DNA of 64,000 bases, taken from NCBI GenBank assembly GCA_033063855.1, contig CP093830.1:6200854-6264853 (forward strand), in the 5' to 3' direction. Shown here in pieces: positions 46,201 through 59,215 of this stretch. Position 1 is the stretch's first letter; each line of letters begins with the position of its first letter. Both the position numbers and the translations under genes were made by a program. Under the pieces are notes generated by a model, which worked only from the letters and a program-made list of their open reading frames with translations, was not told where the DNA came from and did not search any database. This stretch comes from Smittia aterrima (lineage: Eukaryota > Arthropoda > Insecta > Diptera > Chironomidae).

Positions 46201-48542
46201 ATCAACAATAAATCAACTCGGCTACCTCCTTAGTTATCAATCTTTTCCTTCCTTCCTTCCGCTCCTTAACGATTTCTTTCCGTTCGATTTCGGTTACGTC
46301 CGAAGAAGCTTTTGCAAAGAGACTTGACATTGACTAAGTAAATTGGAATTAAATAATCATTTTGTTTACGAAAGCGGGGACAGCGGGGGCAGGTCAGACT
46401 CAATCTTCCATTCTTTCCGAACCGTTATCAAAATCAAAATTGACAAATTACGTCCTCAAGATAACGAGTCTATTCTTTTCGAATCAAGAGGCACACGAGA
46501 TGATAAAAAAGCATATAATACAGAAAGGGATAAATAGGATTAGAAGCGAGATTGAGAAGGAAAAGCAGAGCTTAAGGGAAAAGTTTTCTTCTTCATTCTT
46601 TTTTGCACAACAACTTTGAGAAGAATAGAAGCGAAGATAAGATGGAAAACTTTTGTTTTCATGTTGGTCAACATAATTGATTGGCAGTGAAATTAATTTC
46701 TCGTTCTGCTGTCTCTCGTGATATCAAGAGACTGGAATCAAAGACTCTTTCTTACTTTACCTGCAACAACTGCCACTCAAACGACTCTCTTAGACACTCT
46801 GCCAGTCGAATTTATCTTCATTTGCATCAATTTCGAGTGAAGCCACAACACGAAAGATAAATTTGCCGCTTCCTATCTCTCTCGCTCCCTCTTCTTGCCC
46901 GCAAGTGGTTGCTTCCCGTTGTAATTCCATGTCAAAATAAAAAATCGCAGCCATTTCCTTCTCGAACAAAAACACTTCGTTTTAATTTTTCCTACAACTT
47001 TTATTGCTTGACGTTTATTGAGACTTTAATTTCTATATCACAGTTACTTTTCTTACAGGTTTAGTATCAAGATTATCGATTATCGTCGTACAAAGGACTC
47101 GCTTCGTCAATTATGAAGGAAAGGAAAAAAAAATTAAAATTAAAAAACAATTTGTCATGTGAAGAAGATTTTCAATAAAGAACGTGAGGTTCTTACGTCG
47201 GATTGTGACTTGATGATTGATGTGATGAGCAGCTCTCAAGTCTCAACAAGTAAAAAGAAACCTCACAAACTTAAATAGGCTTCCCCTAAAGTTTAAACTT
47301 GTCATGTTTTCCCTCTCACAAAGTTTGTGACATTTTTGATGAAAGATTACTTCATCGCGATAAGGTTTACGGTCGGTAAAGTTTGCACTTAATGTCATGT
47401 CGAGCATGTGATCTCTGAAATTTACGCAACAAGCGAATTTTTTTTCATATTTTAAATTGCTCGTAATCCTTCAAATCTCCTGAGCAACGCTTAGTTACTC
47501 GAAGCTTATTCTTCGTTAATTTTCCTCCAGTTCATCTTCATCGTTCACGACATGACTTCACACAAAAAACTTCCATTTCTATGCCTTTATCTCAGTGACG
47601 TGCTCCGCATGTACTTAGCATTCATCTTTTAAGAACATTAGTCAGACTGTGCACAAACATGCATCAAATCCGATGTTGTCAAACTTTCACTTAACTTCGT
47701 TCTTAGCATTTTTCTTGAGGGGAGAAGAAACGAGGAAGAATGTGCTTAGAAAGAAATGAACTCTACAAATCTTTGAAATGAATGTCTCAAGTGCTCAGCT
47801 CTCTAAAAGATAGAGCGGGGCGAAATATTCTAATCATTTTCCTCTACGTTTTCTAATTTTACGAGTTTGGATTATGTTTGCTTCTTTCACTACGATTTTA
47901 CTTTTTATTTTTTTTCTGCTACACATCGAGAAACTTCTATCATCGTTCATTGCTGGGGTGGATTTATCAGCTACGTCACAAAAGTCTTTCTCTAGTTGAG
48001 AAGACGAAACTTCTTTTGAAATCACGAAAGTTAATTTTTACAAATTTTTTAAATTTCTTTGACTACTTTTACTAAACTTTTACGAAGTGACGCAACTTTT
48101 CGTTCGGTCCCCAGTTTGCCTTTTACATTTATTCGACCAAACAAAATGCCGTAAGGACTTTTGCTTCTTAGGATTGTCTCAATGCTAGTTTTCTCTCTTC
48201 TTGTCAGTTTTCCAAAATAGAAACTTCGCTATAACTTACCGAGCAATGGCCGGGACAACGACAATCGTTCTCCTGCCACCCTCTCAACTATGTCACATGA
48301 TAAAACATTTTCTTTCTCTTACGTTCGACTAGGTTTTTGCTTTTATTTCGACCATGAATTTACTTGGGGGACGCATGATGATTACAAAACAACTCATGTA
48401 AATATTTCTTATCCCTCTTCCTCATCTCAATTTACAAAATTGAGTTCTCAGCAACAAAAGTTTCTCTTTTTTTTCGTCTTCAGTCTTCGTTCGATTGATA
48501 TTTCTGGTTTTTAAAAAAATGTCCGATTCGATATAAAATTGA
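37236..48542. other. Eleven-kilobase region without a recognisable gene
   Basis: I found no domain-bearing frame, RNA gene or transposon. Scattered items: a TATAAAAG on the plus strand at about 40678 with no convincing ORF after it, and a good minus-strand donor (GAG|GTAAGAAG) near 40795. A GAC trinucleotide tract lies at 44225-44248. A TATTTAAG (47270-47277, minus) is followed by a GTAAGAAC donor and AATAAA near 47020-47030, which may be a small transcript. The frame at 43067-43507 (146 codons) begins at TTG and has no recognisable feature. Confidence 0.35.
44225..44248. repeat. GAC trinucleotide repeat
   Basis: A short imperfect GAC/GAA tract in noncoding sequence; it continues as GA-rich DNA. 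Confidence 0.7.
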
Positions 48543-51500
48543 TTAAGTAAGCGAGTCGTGAAGCGCTCGACCGAGATGTAGAAAGCAAACGGCGAAACTT
48601 GATAAGAATGACAAACGAATCGTAAGCGAGCCGCTACTTAACTCAAGCGAGAACGTCGAGGGATTGCTTCGAATCGCTTTTCCCTTCTCGTCATCTTCAA
48701 TCACGTTCGAATTCTCGTCGATGTCACTGTCGGGTCGGATAAGCTTGTACGACGGGTTCATTTGCGTCGGAGGACAGATTTGGTCGGGTGGACGGTAAGG
48801 TTTGGTGATATTTGGCGGAGTTCCTGTTATCTGTTGAGGACGGACAAAAACAAACAAAAAAAGTAAATTAAGTTCTGAGCCCTCAATGGGAACATTTCAA
48901 CGCCAACTCACTTTACTTGGCACGTAGGCGCTGTTGCACATTCCGTCGAACGACGATGTCTTGATGGTTCGCTCGAACGTGTAGAATTCATTCTTCCAAT
49001 CGTAAAGTCTCAAGTGTCCTTCTAACGTTCGCCCCGCGTACTTTTGCGGACTTTTAATCACCATTTGGTCTCCAGATTTCCTGAGGAAATTAAATTCAAT
49101 TATTTTTTTTGCCGTTCCGCACGGTTCAAGTGTCATCAACGCTGCTGCTTCTTTCTTCCACTTCTTCTCGCTTTTCCTTTTTAAACTCACCCCAAATTCT
49201 CAATTCCCAACGCTTTCAACAGATTCGCGATGTTTGACTGCGAGTAACATGACACCAACTGCTCCTGCTTCGGGTAATACATCAAAGTTGCCATGCAGAC
49301 TTCTTCATCTGCCGATTCGCCGCCAAGCGTAAATTGTTCTCGTTTGAACGTGTTGTAAGTGCATTCGACGGAAACATGATCCCCCGGAAGAATCTTCTTC
49401 ACTTTATCGAACACACGATTCTCCAAGTAATTGGAATTCAAAGATGATTCCATCGCAAGTGGTTCGATCTCTTCGCCATTCCTCACGATTCCGAGTTTTA
49501 TCTTTCTTCCTAAGCTATGTGTCTGCATGTTGACGCCGAACACGTTAATGCCTTCGGGTGCAAGGGCTTTTTGTGTGCATTCGGGTGTGCAATGCGCAAC
49601 TGAAATGATTCGTTTGAAGCCAGGCGCAATAATATGAAGGAAATTGGGTCGAATCGCGATTGAGAGTGTACCAGCATCGAACTTCCTTCGAATATTTGTT
49701 TGATAAAGTCGAAAGCCCGAGCTATCCTCGTGACTGACTTTATCCCCAATTTGATAATGAATTTCAAGAAGAAAATTGTCTGTAGTCTCTGATATTGGAT
49801 AACCAACATCCTTTGGATATGAGAAGCCCTCGCTGCCTCTGCTCCAGCTGGCAACGACTGTGAAACACTTTCTATCCGACTTCAATCTATCGTTGCATTC
49901 CTCATCGTCATACGATGCAAGATTATCGATCGGTGTCTTGCACTCATAAATTCTCATGAACGTAATGAACTTAAGGGAATCGGGAGACGAGAATACCGGC
50001 TCATATCGAACAATTTGATTGCGATTGACGTCTTTCAGCTTGTGAGTGTGACACCATTTAAGTAACTCGGGCGACGACTCGGAAAGTTTTACTCTCCCAC
50101 TCCGAATCTCAAGTGATTCTATCTGATTGCGGTCGGGCTTTTTCTGAGAGCTTCTCTGAAGCAGCAGAAGGGACTTCACCGGATGAATGGCCATCATGGG
50201 ATCAGGTAAACTGTCCTTCTTGATCTGACCTCTCTTTGGCTTCTCTGAATGATACAGAAATATGACATTCATCGTATCGTTCTATAAGAAAGATGAGGAA
50301 ATAAAAGGAGAAATTAATTGTCGTTCTTAATTGCGTCGTTTGTCGTTATCTGCCGCCTCTTTTTACGACAGCACACAAAACGGTCCTTTTATGTGTTTGA
50401 CACCGCAGTAAACGACATGAACCAGAAGAAAAGCTTTTTTCTTACCGTGATAGGAACATCAGACTTATCATCGCACGTATTGAGCTTCCGACGGAATCGA
50501 AGAATCGTGTGAGTTGCGTTTTCACTTCCCGACAACAGCACATAATCTTGTGATGTGTCGACGACTGGCTCACCAGTTGAGCTATGTGTTTTTATATGGC
50601 AATCCTGCAATGAGAGGTTTACGGTCGAGATGATGAAAAAATATTTCCCAGAATGAATAATTAAACTCATTTAAACTTTTTCTCAAACAAATACACAAAA
50701 AAAAACGCAAGAGGAAGGGTTCGAGCAAGTAACCAAGCGCACATGTGGGCAAGAGGCAAGAGAGAGACTCTTGAAATATAAATTCGTTACCACCCAATAT
50801 AACTGTCAACGTTTTGTTTTAATACCGGAATAAGAGTCGCATTAGAGGCAATAAGAAGCTGTAACAAACGAGTAGAGATTCGTTGGTTGGGGGATGAGTG
50901 AACATTCAGCCACAAGAAGACTTCGCATGCTATCTCTTTGGTTATTAATGACTTAATCAACGTACAATCCCCATCGAATCTATTCCCACAAAACTCCCGG
51001 GTTCACTTCATGCACATGAGCTCGACCGCTCGCCTTTTTCCGCTTTGCGGTGAAACATAATTTTTCGCTTCTTTTTTCCCTACGCGCGCGTTGAACATTT
51101 TTATTTCGGCAAAAGGGGAAGTAATATTGTGAGGGGTTAATTGACCAATTCATTTTCCTGCCAGCTAAATTGGATATGAGTGAGGATCGCATTGTAATTG
51201 GATAATCGGTCGTGAACACTCTTCGTGTCTTTTTATTGAACGCAATTGAGTTCGAGTTGCGGGGGAAGCAATAAAAAAAGTTTCCCTGCGTGCCGCTGTG
51301 TGCTCTAATAATTTCGATGTTCAAGTTGAATCTTCATCTTCCTCTGCTCGGGTTGTGAAAAGCTCATTGACTTGGCGGGGTTTTTGAAAGGGATGGAAGT
51401 AAAAAAAAATCGATAAATTTCAACCTTGGCTCGCATTTCACACTCCGAGGCTCTCACTAGCTTGCTTTGCACTCTATCAGAGATAGAAGAGCCATGTAAC

Positions 51501-52817
51501 CATTAATAACTTACAAAACTGAAATTAAATCGTCAATCACTGTCGCAAACGAGATGAAGAGAGAGAGAAAAAATCCCGGAGAAGGGAGCAAGAAAAGGCA
51601 GTCGAAGCGATAAGAAATATTTAATTATGCATTTGGATAGACGTTGAAATTGATTTATTATGTCTTGAACTGAATAACTCCCATTACTGGCAATTATACA
51701 TTTGCAGCATTTGAATGTCTGCCTTCGAATCCGCTCACTCACTCGCCAATTCTAAATAATTCTTACTCGAGCAAGCTTTAAAATGTTGCAAACCCGTCGC
51801 CGTCTCCATCCAAAAGAGAAACAACAGCAATAATCATAATTGGAAGAAACGATGAAGCAGAATCAATAAAAATTATAATTTAATTCCTTTGTTGATGCAG
51901 AGACGAGCGCAAAGCAAACGAAATGCTTCGAAAAGCAAACGAAGGTCATTAAAGGAAATTTAATTTTAAACAGTAAGTGGCTTGATCATCTGAATCATAA
52001 CTTATCAATTATTATTGCTCCCCAAAGCTGCTCGTTCGTTCTCGATAGGGATTCGTGCCAAAATTATGTTTCATGTGAAACCTCAAAGATATTTCCGTAA
52101 TTTATGGTATCTCACTAGAAAGCAAGCTCTTGCACGCTTCATTGTTTTCTCTCTCGGCTCCCCCTTTTCATTTTCCCTCAATCTTCTCTTTCTTGGCATT
52201 GTTCTTTCCTGGGTTATTAAAATTTTATGAAACTACAACAAAAGGGCTCTTGTGACATCAAAGTTGCTGTTGTCGTCATGTGCACACAGGATTACTTGGA
52301 TAATGTGCACTCTTCGTTGTTTCACAAAGGCGAAAGATAACGAACTGAATACTTTGTAGTTTGTCGTTTGACGCGAAGGATTATTATAATCATGATTGCG
52401 TTTGAGCTCAAGAGTAACGAATCGTGAAGAATTGCTCTTCAATTACGTAAAGAAATAAAAAGTTTGATGGCACCACACATGCAATTACATAACTTACAGA
52501 TAGACATCATTAAAAGAGATACTCACATAGAAAAAAGTGTGCCCTTCATCGATCCAACCGATGAAAACGTCAGCACCATAGATTGTTCCATCTCGCGAAA
52601 AACCAAAGCCCAAATAACCATGCGAACGCACTTGCACTTCGAACAGAATATCAGGCTCTTTCACCGTCCATTGTAACAAATAGTTTTCATTCAAATACAC
52701 TGCATGATCCCACATTAGATTAGCATGGCTTTGCGCAATCAGAATCGCCGCCAAAATCAACACTTTCACTTTTGTCAACAGCTTCGTGTATGACATGTTC
52801 CACTTCGGGGATGCCAT
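48543..52817 (-). CDS. DOMON / copper type II monooxygenase family protein (MOXD1-like), probably inactive
   Basis: Five exons: complement(join(48543..48830,48912..49080,49191..50281,50446..50604,52527..52817)), 665 residues, joins in phase, first intron 1.9 kb. A signal peptide (about 10-28, KVLILAAILIAQSHA) precedes a DOMON domain (to about 150, ending DYVLLSGSENATHTILRFRR), then the two copper-monooxygenase halves (GGEGFSYP-like GSEGFSYPKDVG; GDHVSVECTYNT). The fold and many Cys are kept, but the copper ligands of this family are mostly changed: His-His of VHHML is Thr-Phe (257-258), His-x-His is Gln-x-His (403-405), and the Met of EEMC is Val (478). Only His 325 (IHY) and His 405 remain. 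The C-terminus is hydrophobic and may be a GPI signal. Relatives hydroxylate small secretory substrates, so this one is probably a binding or structural pseudoenzyme. The 5'UTR has an acceptor at 52951. Confidence 0.9.
50605..52526 (-). other. First coding intron of the MOXD1-like gene
   Basis: A 1.9-kb intron separates the DOMON N-terminal exon from the rest (donor TAT|GTGAGTATC, acceptor CTCATTGCAG). No other gene is recognisable inside it on either strand. Confidence 0.7.
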
Positions 52818-52951
52818 TCGAAATCAGCCGTTTCGAAACACTTAACATGAATGTTATGCGAGTGGAAAAAGTTTTTTATGCTCCAGGGATGAGACGAAAG
52901 AATGTTGATGGCGGTTAAATGTTCATGGTGCGATTCACTGGCAGGTTGCTG
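52818..52951 (-). other. Likely 5'UTR segment of the MOXD1-like gene
   Basis: A good minus-strand acceptor (CTATTTTTAG|CAGCAACC) lies at 52952-52953, upstream of the ATG. This implies at least one further noncoding exon. A candidate donor CGTGAAAG|GTAAAGC occurs at 56052-56053, which would give a 3.1-kb 5'UTR intron. The pairing is inferred. Confidence 0.4.
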
Positions 52952-55533
52952 CTAAAAATAGAAGAAAGAAAAACATTTATTTCTCGAGGTAAGTTTAAGT
53001 AATTAAAACATATTTCGTCAATAAATCTTCGTTAAACTTCTTTCAGAAGCTTTTCATATTTTTCTTCTCTTTCTTATTTAAGGAGAATGAAAACATATTT
53101 TGTGTAAAGTTTGCGACATAAATTCCACTTCAATTGAAAAATACCAAACGAGAGAGAAAAGTCTTTGCGATGCTTGAAGAAACTTTTCCCATTTTCGAGT
53201 CGAAATCCAATTTCTGTGTCAATATAAGAAATTTTCTCCATTTTCTTTCTCGCCGTCATTCTTCGTCGCTTGCTTTATATTTTTGTTTATTTATTCAATC
53301 AAATTTTCCACTTGGCACAATTGTCATCGCCTCAAGGTGTTTCGTTCGACGCTCTCTTGTGAGACATACAATTGAGAGTCATGTAGACCAATTTGGATGT
53401 CGAATTGATGAACGAAAGGAAGGGAAATGATGTGAAGGGGAGCAGCACACCAAGGATCGCATTGTTATCATTCGTTGCGTGTGGTCGGAGATGCTTCATC
53501 AATTATGTAACGAGCAACAACGGAAGCAAACGATTCTCTTTAATCCCAGAAGCATTCGCAGACGAACGCTTGTTGTTCCTCTTTCCCCTAAACCACCTTC
53601 AAAATCCAATCTCAAGTGAAACATTTTGACTTTCAAGATCAGGATTCATCGTTATTTAATTGCCATTCAATTCAAAGCGAGTGAGTGCGAAATTTATTGA
53701 ATTCTAAGCGCGCGCTCTAGTCTTAATGATGCTCAATTATTTCGTTAATTCGAAAAGCAATTAGAATCACTTCCGCTCGTATATCACTCTCGCCCCGCGC
53801 TCCTCTCCACGCCGATTAATTAATTTGACTTGAAGTCGACTTCAAAGTTTACAACAAGATTTTCGTTAAAGCAACACAAGATTTATAAATCTCAGTCGAA
53901 GAGTGGAAGTGTCGAGAGGCGAAATAAGGCGAAAAAAAAACAGAAACATGTCACCGACTTGTGGAGCTATAAATTAGAATCATAACGTCAGCTCCACGCA
54001 GCGGGTGAGCAATATATCGGGAGACGATCAAGGGGCTGATGCTGTGGGGACAAAGCGTCGTGAAATAAAAATAAGCGTCGTAATAATATCTCGAGAGAAG
54101 CAGAAATAAAAAGGTATAGAAAATTCATATTTTATAAGTTGTTTGATTTATGACATGCCATTGCGCATTTCTCTCTCTCACTCTTCACGCTCGTTCTATT
54201 CCCGTTGTTGTTTGTTGGTGATGGTTCACCAGAAATTGTTCCCTTGAATGAGTTTTTGTTTTTGGAGACACAACTCGCATTTATGTATCTCCCCGAGCAG
54301 GCGAAAGCGATTATCTAGGTGAACGATTTTTCCATTCCACATCGCACGACAGATGAAACATTTCACTCCTACGCGCTATAATTAAAATTTATCGTGATTA
54401 ATATTTATGAGATCAGTTTTTTTTCGGCGGGACCGTGGAATGAAGAAAAGTTAAAAATGTCTCCGCAAAGCGATTCTTCCTCGTCTTTTTGTTCTCACTC
54501 AATTTGAGTTGATTCCAAGTTATTTTCGACTATTTGGAAAGAGGAATTAAAACGACGTGCGAGTGTTTTAAAGTCACTTATTATGAGTCATTCATAAAAA
54601 TGCCTTCATTAGCGTGCGTAGGTTCGACTTACAACTCAATTAACATTATTTTTGGTTTGCTTCCTCTTAGCTGTTGTTGTCTAGCGCGAGGGGGAGTGAA
54701 TTTTTGATTGGTTAATTAGAAAGACGTGAGACCACCTTGATAACAAAACGAGAAGAGGGAACTTTAAAAAACTGCTGGCATAAGCATTTGAAATTTGCTT
54801 CATTTGTAAAAAAAATGTAGCGAAGCGTTTTTAATTGGGAAAAACCATAAATAACGTTACCCTCGCCTTTCTGCAATTGAAATGGGTTTTTTCTCAAGCT
54901 TCTGAACTCATTGAAAGATTGAACTCAAGGTCAGTCAAAACAACAATCGCAAGTGGCCAGCTCAACCATGACGAAATTTTTTTAGCAACCCATGTCTGGC
55001 TCTATTGTTTCTCTCGTCGTTTCTCCGGTTTATTGATTTTCCTATCATCGAACTTTTCCTTTGCGCTTCTTCCGCCTCTCATTGAATGTAAGTGACTCCC
55101 CCACATCACAAGCAACATAGAACGGGTAGTTTTTCATATTATTTGCTGTTCTTGGCATGAATCTCTCTTGCTCTAGTCTCTCATGCCAGCTGAACACGAA
55201 AGAAATAAATACAGTAGTTGCCATCTAAGATAGAAAACATGTCACACAAATGACATTTTTCGCAAAAGACAAAAAAAAAGCGGTTGAAACGAAACTGCTG
55301 CACCTGTTTAACTTTCAAGCTACAGCTACTGCTGCTGGGAGTGAGGGAAGGGTTTGAAAGTGATATCTCTTTTAGTCGCTCATTGAATAAAATATATTGG
55401 CATCGAAATGTAATATTTTGTTACGAAATTCCCATTCGATCCCATAAAAACAAACTGAAATGTTGCAGAAAATATTTCCTTTCTATTCTCCCATGTCGCT
55501 GGCTGTCGGCTCCTTTTCTTATAGTCGCAGTAG

Positions 55534-55551
55534 AATAAATAAATAAATAAG
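55534..55551. repeat. AATA tetranucleotide repeat
   Basis: About four AATA units followed by GATAAGATAAG, in noncoding DNA. Confidence 0.65.
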
Positions 55552-58500
55552 ATAAGATAGTAAGTTTTCGGTGTTTACTATTCTCGAAAACATTTTCATT
55601 TGAATTTCTCTTTCGACTTTTAGTGAAAATTGAATTCGTTCCCGTGCGAGTTGGAAGAATAAATTTCTTGCTATCATCTTTGTAACAAGAATCGAGTCGA
55701 CAACACAGAGTGAGTGAGAGAGAGACGAGTCTCGGAAAGATTTTTGTTTGCTGATAGCGAAACTATTTTTCTTCTGAATTTCTCAATTAACTGAAAGTCA
55801 CAAGACGAGTTTTCGTCGCTCAACGTGATTCCATCAAGTGGACATTAATTAAGCGGCTCATTAATTTATTTAATTTCCATTTCGGTCGAGTTGGGAAGCA
55901 AAATACATTCCGAACACGATGCGATGGGATAAAAGTTTTAATTGATCAGAAGTGCTCGATAAACAAAAAAGGTCAACAACAATGACAACGAGTTGAGTTC
56001 TTTTTCTCATCTCTCATAAAATAGTTTTCGCTTAAAAACCGCAGAGCTTTACCTTTCACGGCGAGCACTGTGCTTCGACGACTCTCCATTTGCATTTTTA
56101 TCCTTTAATCCATTAATGCCTTTCTGCTATTTTAATTCAACTTTATTTTTATTTTCACTTGATAAGCGCGCACACCAAACACAATTTTTATTTATCTTTA
56201 CACGGATTTTCCGCTACATTTAATTTCGTTTTATTTCCTTTGCATTTTGTTTGAACTTCTTAAGCTTTTACGATTTTTCTTCGTTTACGATTTCAGATTT
56301 TTCACATTTTTCCACGTCAAATATTTACTGAACACAAAAACAACTGATTTTGTTGCAAAGAAAATGCGCGGCACCAAAAATCGTTTCACGTCTTCTCGAT
56401 TCCAGAGCACACGACAAACTGAGGCTCGCAACGAATCGAAAAAGAAAACTTCCAACGTGCGTCCAGAGTAACGTTACTTACGTTAACTTAACGTTCGTTA
56501 CGTGCGTTGAGTCATTTGTTCGTCGTCTTTTCACGGTCAGGTTGCATAGAAATATGCAATGTATAGAAAGAAAGTGGAAACCAAAATATACGGAAGCGAT
56601 GCGCGCGGGAAACTCGATGATTGTAAGGAAACTCATTCATTACGGAAGCCTTAAAACATTTATAAACGAACCTTTCGATCGTATAAATTAAGCTTTATCG
56701 CATTTCCCTCTATTTCACATGCGAAACACGACACCAATCGCCGTTAAGTGGAAATGCTGCTAATCTGCTTACACTTAATCGCATCGAGTGTCAACTCAAT
56801 TGAAAAAAATGGTTAAATTGCCTAGAAATCAATATTGGAAAAAATCTAGAACTCCACGCTCCCCAAGTTAAACCCCATTAAGAAATAAAAATATCGTCGA
56901 AAGGCTTTCATGCGAACATTCAACTTCAAACGTAATGAATTTCTTAGCATTGGTTTGAGTTACTCGTAATTTATAGACGCTACCCTCGCCAGTTTCGGTC
57001 AGAATTTCCACATCACCGACGTCAGGGCTCATGCCTTTGACCAGGCTCTCTCATTAGATGAACGCACATCTTTAAATTGGACTTTATTACGAGAGCGGAA
57101 CCATGGAAGCATGAAGAACACTCGCAAATAAGCAAGTTCAAGTATTGAGGAATTGCGAGGCGGCATTTGTTACGACGAATGATAGAAAATAAAAAAAAGA
57201 AGCGAAAAAAAAAGTTTTTTTTTCGAATTGTTAAATTTGATGGAAACAGAAAAGAAAGAAAAATAAAATATCCGCACGCAAAGAGCGAAAGCGGCCTAAT
57301 CTGAAAATCCCTTTCAGCTTCGTCTTCATGAGAAAAGTTTTCTTTTGTGTGTTCAACTGATAAGAAGTCAAAAATTTCCTTCGACAGATGATGATTGAAA
57401 CACAACATGAGAGCAAAGTTTTTGGAAATTTCAATTTGGTTGAAGGCTTAACAGGGAATTTTGAAGTTTTCCTTTTGTTCCATCGATTTTTCAGCTTTTT
57501 CCCTACAAAGTTTACGATTCCGTGTTTACATAAATAGTCGCTTAACGACTGTCATTTGCTTTCAAACATGAACCTTGGTCAATTGCCTATAAATTAAAGG
57601 GTGAGCTGTTGGGTCTAGGCTTGAGCAAACTCATTTCTAGGAGAGTTCACTTTGAAATTCAAAAGAATCCATCGGAAAGTGGATTGACAAACTTTTTCAA
57701 TTTCCCGAGCTACTTTCATCAACCGCGTTACTAAACTTCCGACGCTTTCCCAGTCGTCACGCAATAATTGTTTGCTGAGCTACCGCGCCAACCCGACTTC
57801 GGAGTCATTAAAGAGTGAACAAATATATCGACACGTTGCATGATTGAGCTTATCGTCGTTCCCCGTCAGTCATAACTCACAGCTTGGTAAAGCATTAAAA
57901 TGTGAAAATGATTAAAAAAGCATAAACAAGTCGTTTTAAGCTTAGAATGCTCGCAATCAACTCGCAACGGAAATTTATTCCGTCTCCAGAATTGTTTTAA
58001 CTGCAATCAACTCTCTTTATTTCTCTCTTAGCTTGAATCGAACCGTCATCGATTTGCATAAAAATCGTCTACCTCAAGGATTATCGGTCTTTGTAATCGA
58101 TTGCGAGTGGATTTAAGAGAAGCAAGAAAGGCAGATTGCAAACAAATGCACAATGAGAAGTGGATGGAGAGAAGAAATGGTAAAAATCATCATTCACCGT
58201 TTCGCTGTTTTTACTTCTTTTTGCTCACTTAGCATAAAATAAAAATGCAATCAATAATGATCTTTTTATTTGATTCTAATTGATATTAATTTGCCTCTCT
58301 CTTCGCTTTTCTCCAGTCATCCTGAGCTGCATTTCGACCGGATTTCTCAAGAGACGCTTCAAAAAATCGGACGGAGAGCGGAAAAAATCTGCAAATATTT
58401 GAGAATGGGATAAGCGGCGATGAGGAAATTCTATCCTGCTAGACGTTTTAATCAATTTTTAATATCTACAGGAAAAGAATGAGAATGAGAGGAATTCATA

Positions 58501-59195
58501 AAGTTTTATTGGACACGGATATGGGGAAGAATGGAATGTGATGTAGCAATTCTTTAGAAATAGTTTCTTACAATTAATATTCTCTCATGTGACTCTTTCT
58601 CTAAACACCCTTTACCTTTATCTATCCATATCATCATGAGAAAGTTCTGGTTATCTTGCTTAGTTAAACTAAAAATATTTCAATCCTCAATGATTCAGCA
58701 ACCCTTTTGCATTATATCCCGCTTAACAAGACCGAGAAGGAACAAGTTTCTTATGCGTCGAGCGTTCCGTTATGGTCCCGTTTTAATTAAAATCAATTAC
58801 GTGTTGAATTCATTTCCAGATGGGAAATCTCAATTTGATGGATAGGTGTCAGAGATCCTTATTCACAATAATTAAAAAGGATAACCGAGGGACAAGAGTG
58901 AGCGGAGCTAAAATACGAAGTGACAGTTCAGAATCCGATTCGAGTCCCTTTGCAACGAGCATCAGAAGTTGTTTGCCGTTTAATTCGAAGTAAATTAACA
59001 AGGGAGGTTGAAAATTGTACGAGCATGGATATTTTATGAGTGATGTTACGAGTTGAAGTGGAATGAAAGGAATTTTATGGAGAATTTCAAGCGTCAAACA
59101 TTTCTCGTCGAGACTAAAAATGAAAGAGCTTAAATGATGAAGAAAACCTCTTCAATATCCGAATTTAAAAATACGTTTTTCTACCGATTATTCTG

Positions 59196-59215
59196 GAGTG
59201 AGTGAGTGAGTGAGA
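59196..59215. repeat. GAGT tetranucleotide repeat
   Basis: About five consecutive GAGT units in noncoding DNA, running into a GA dinucleotide tract. Confidence 0.7.
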
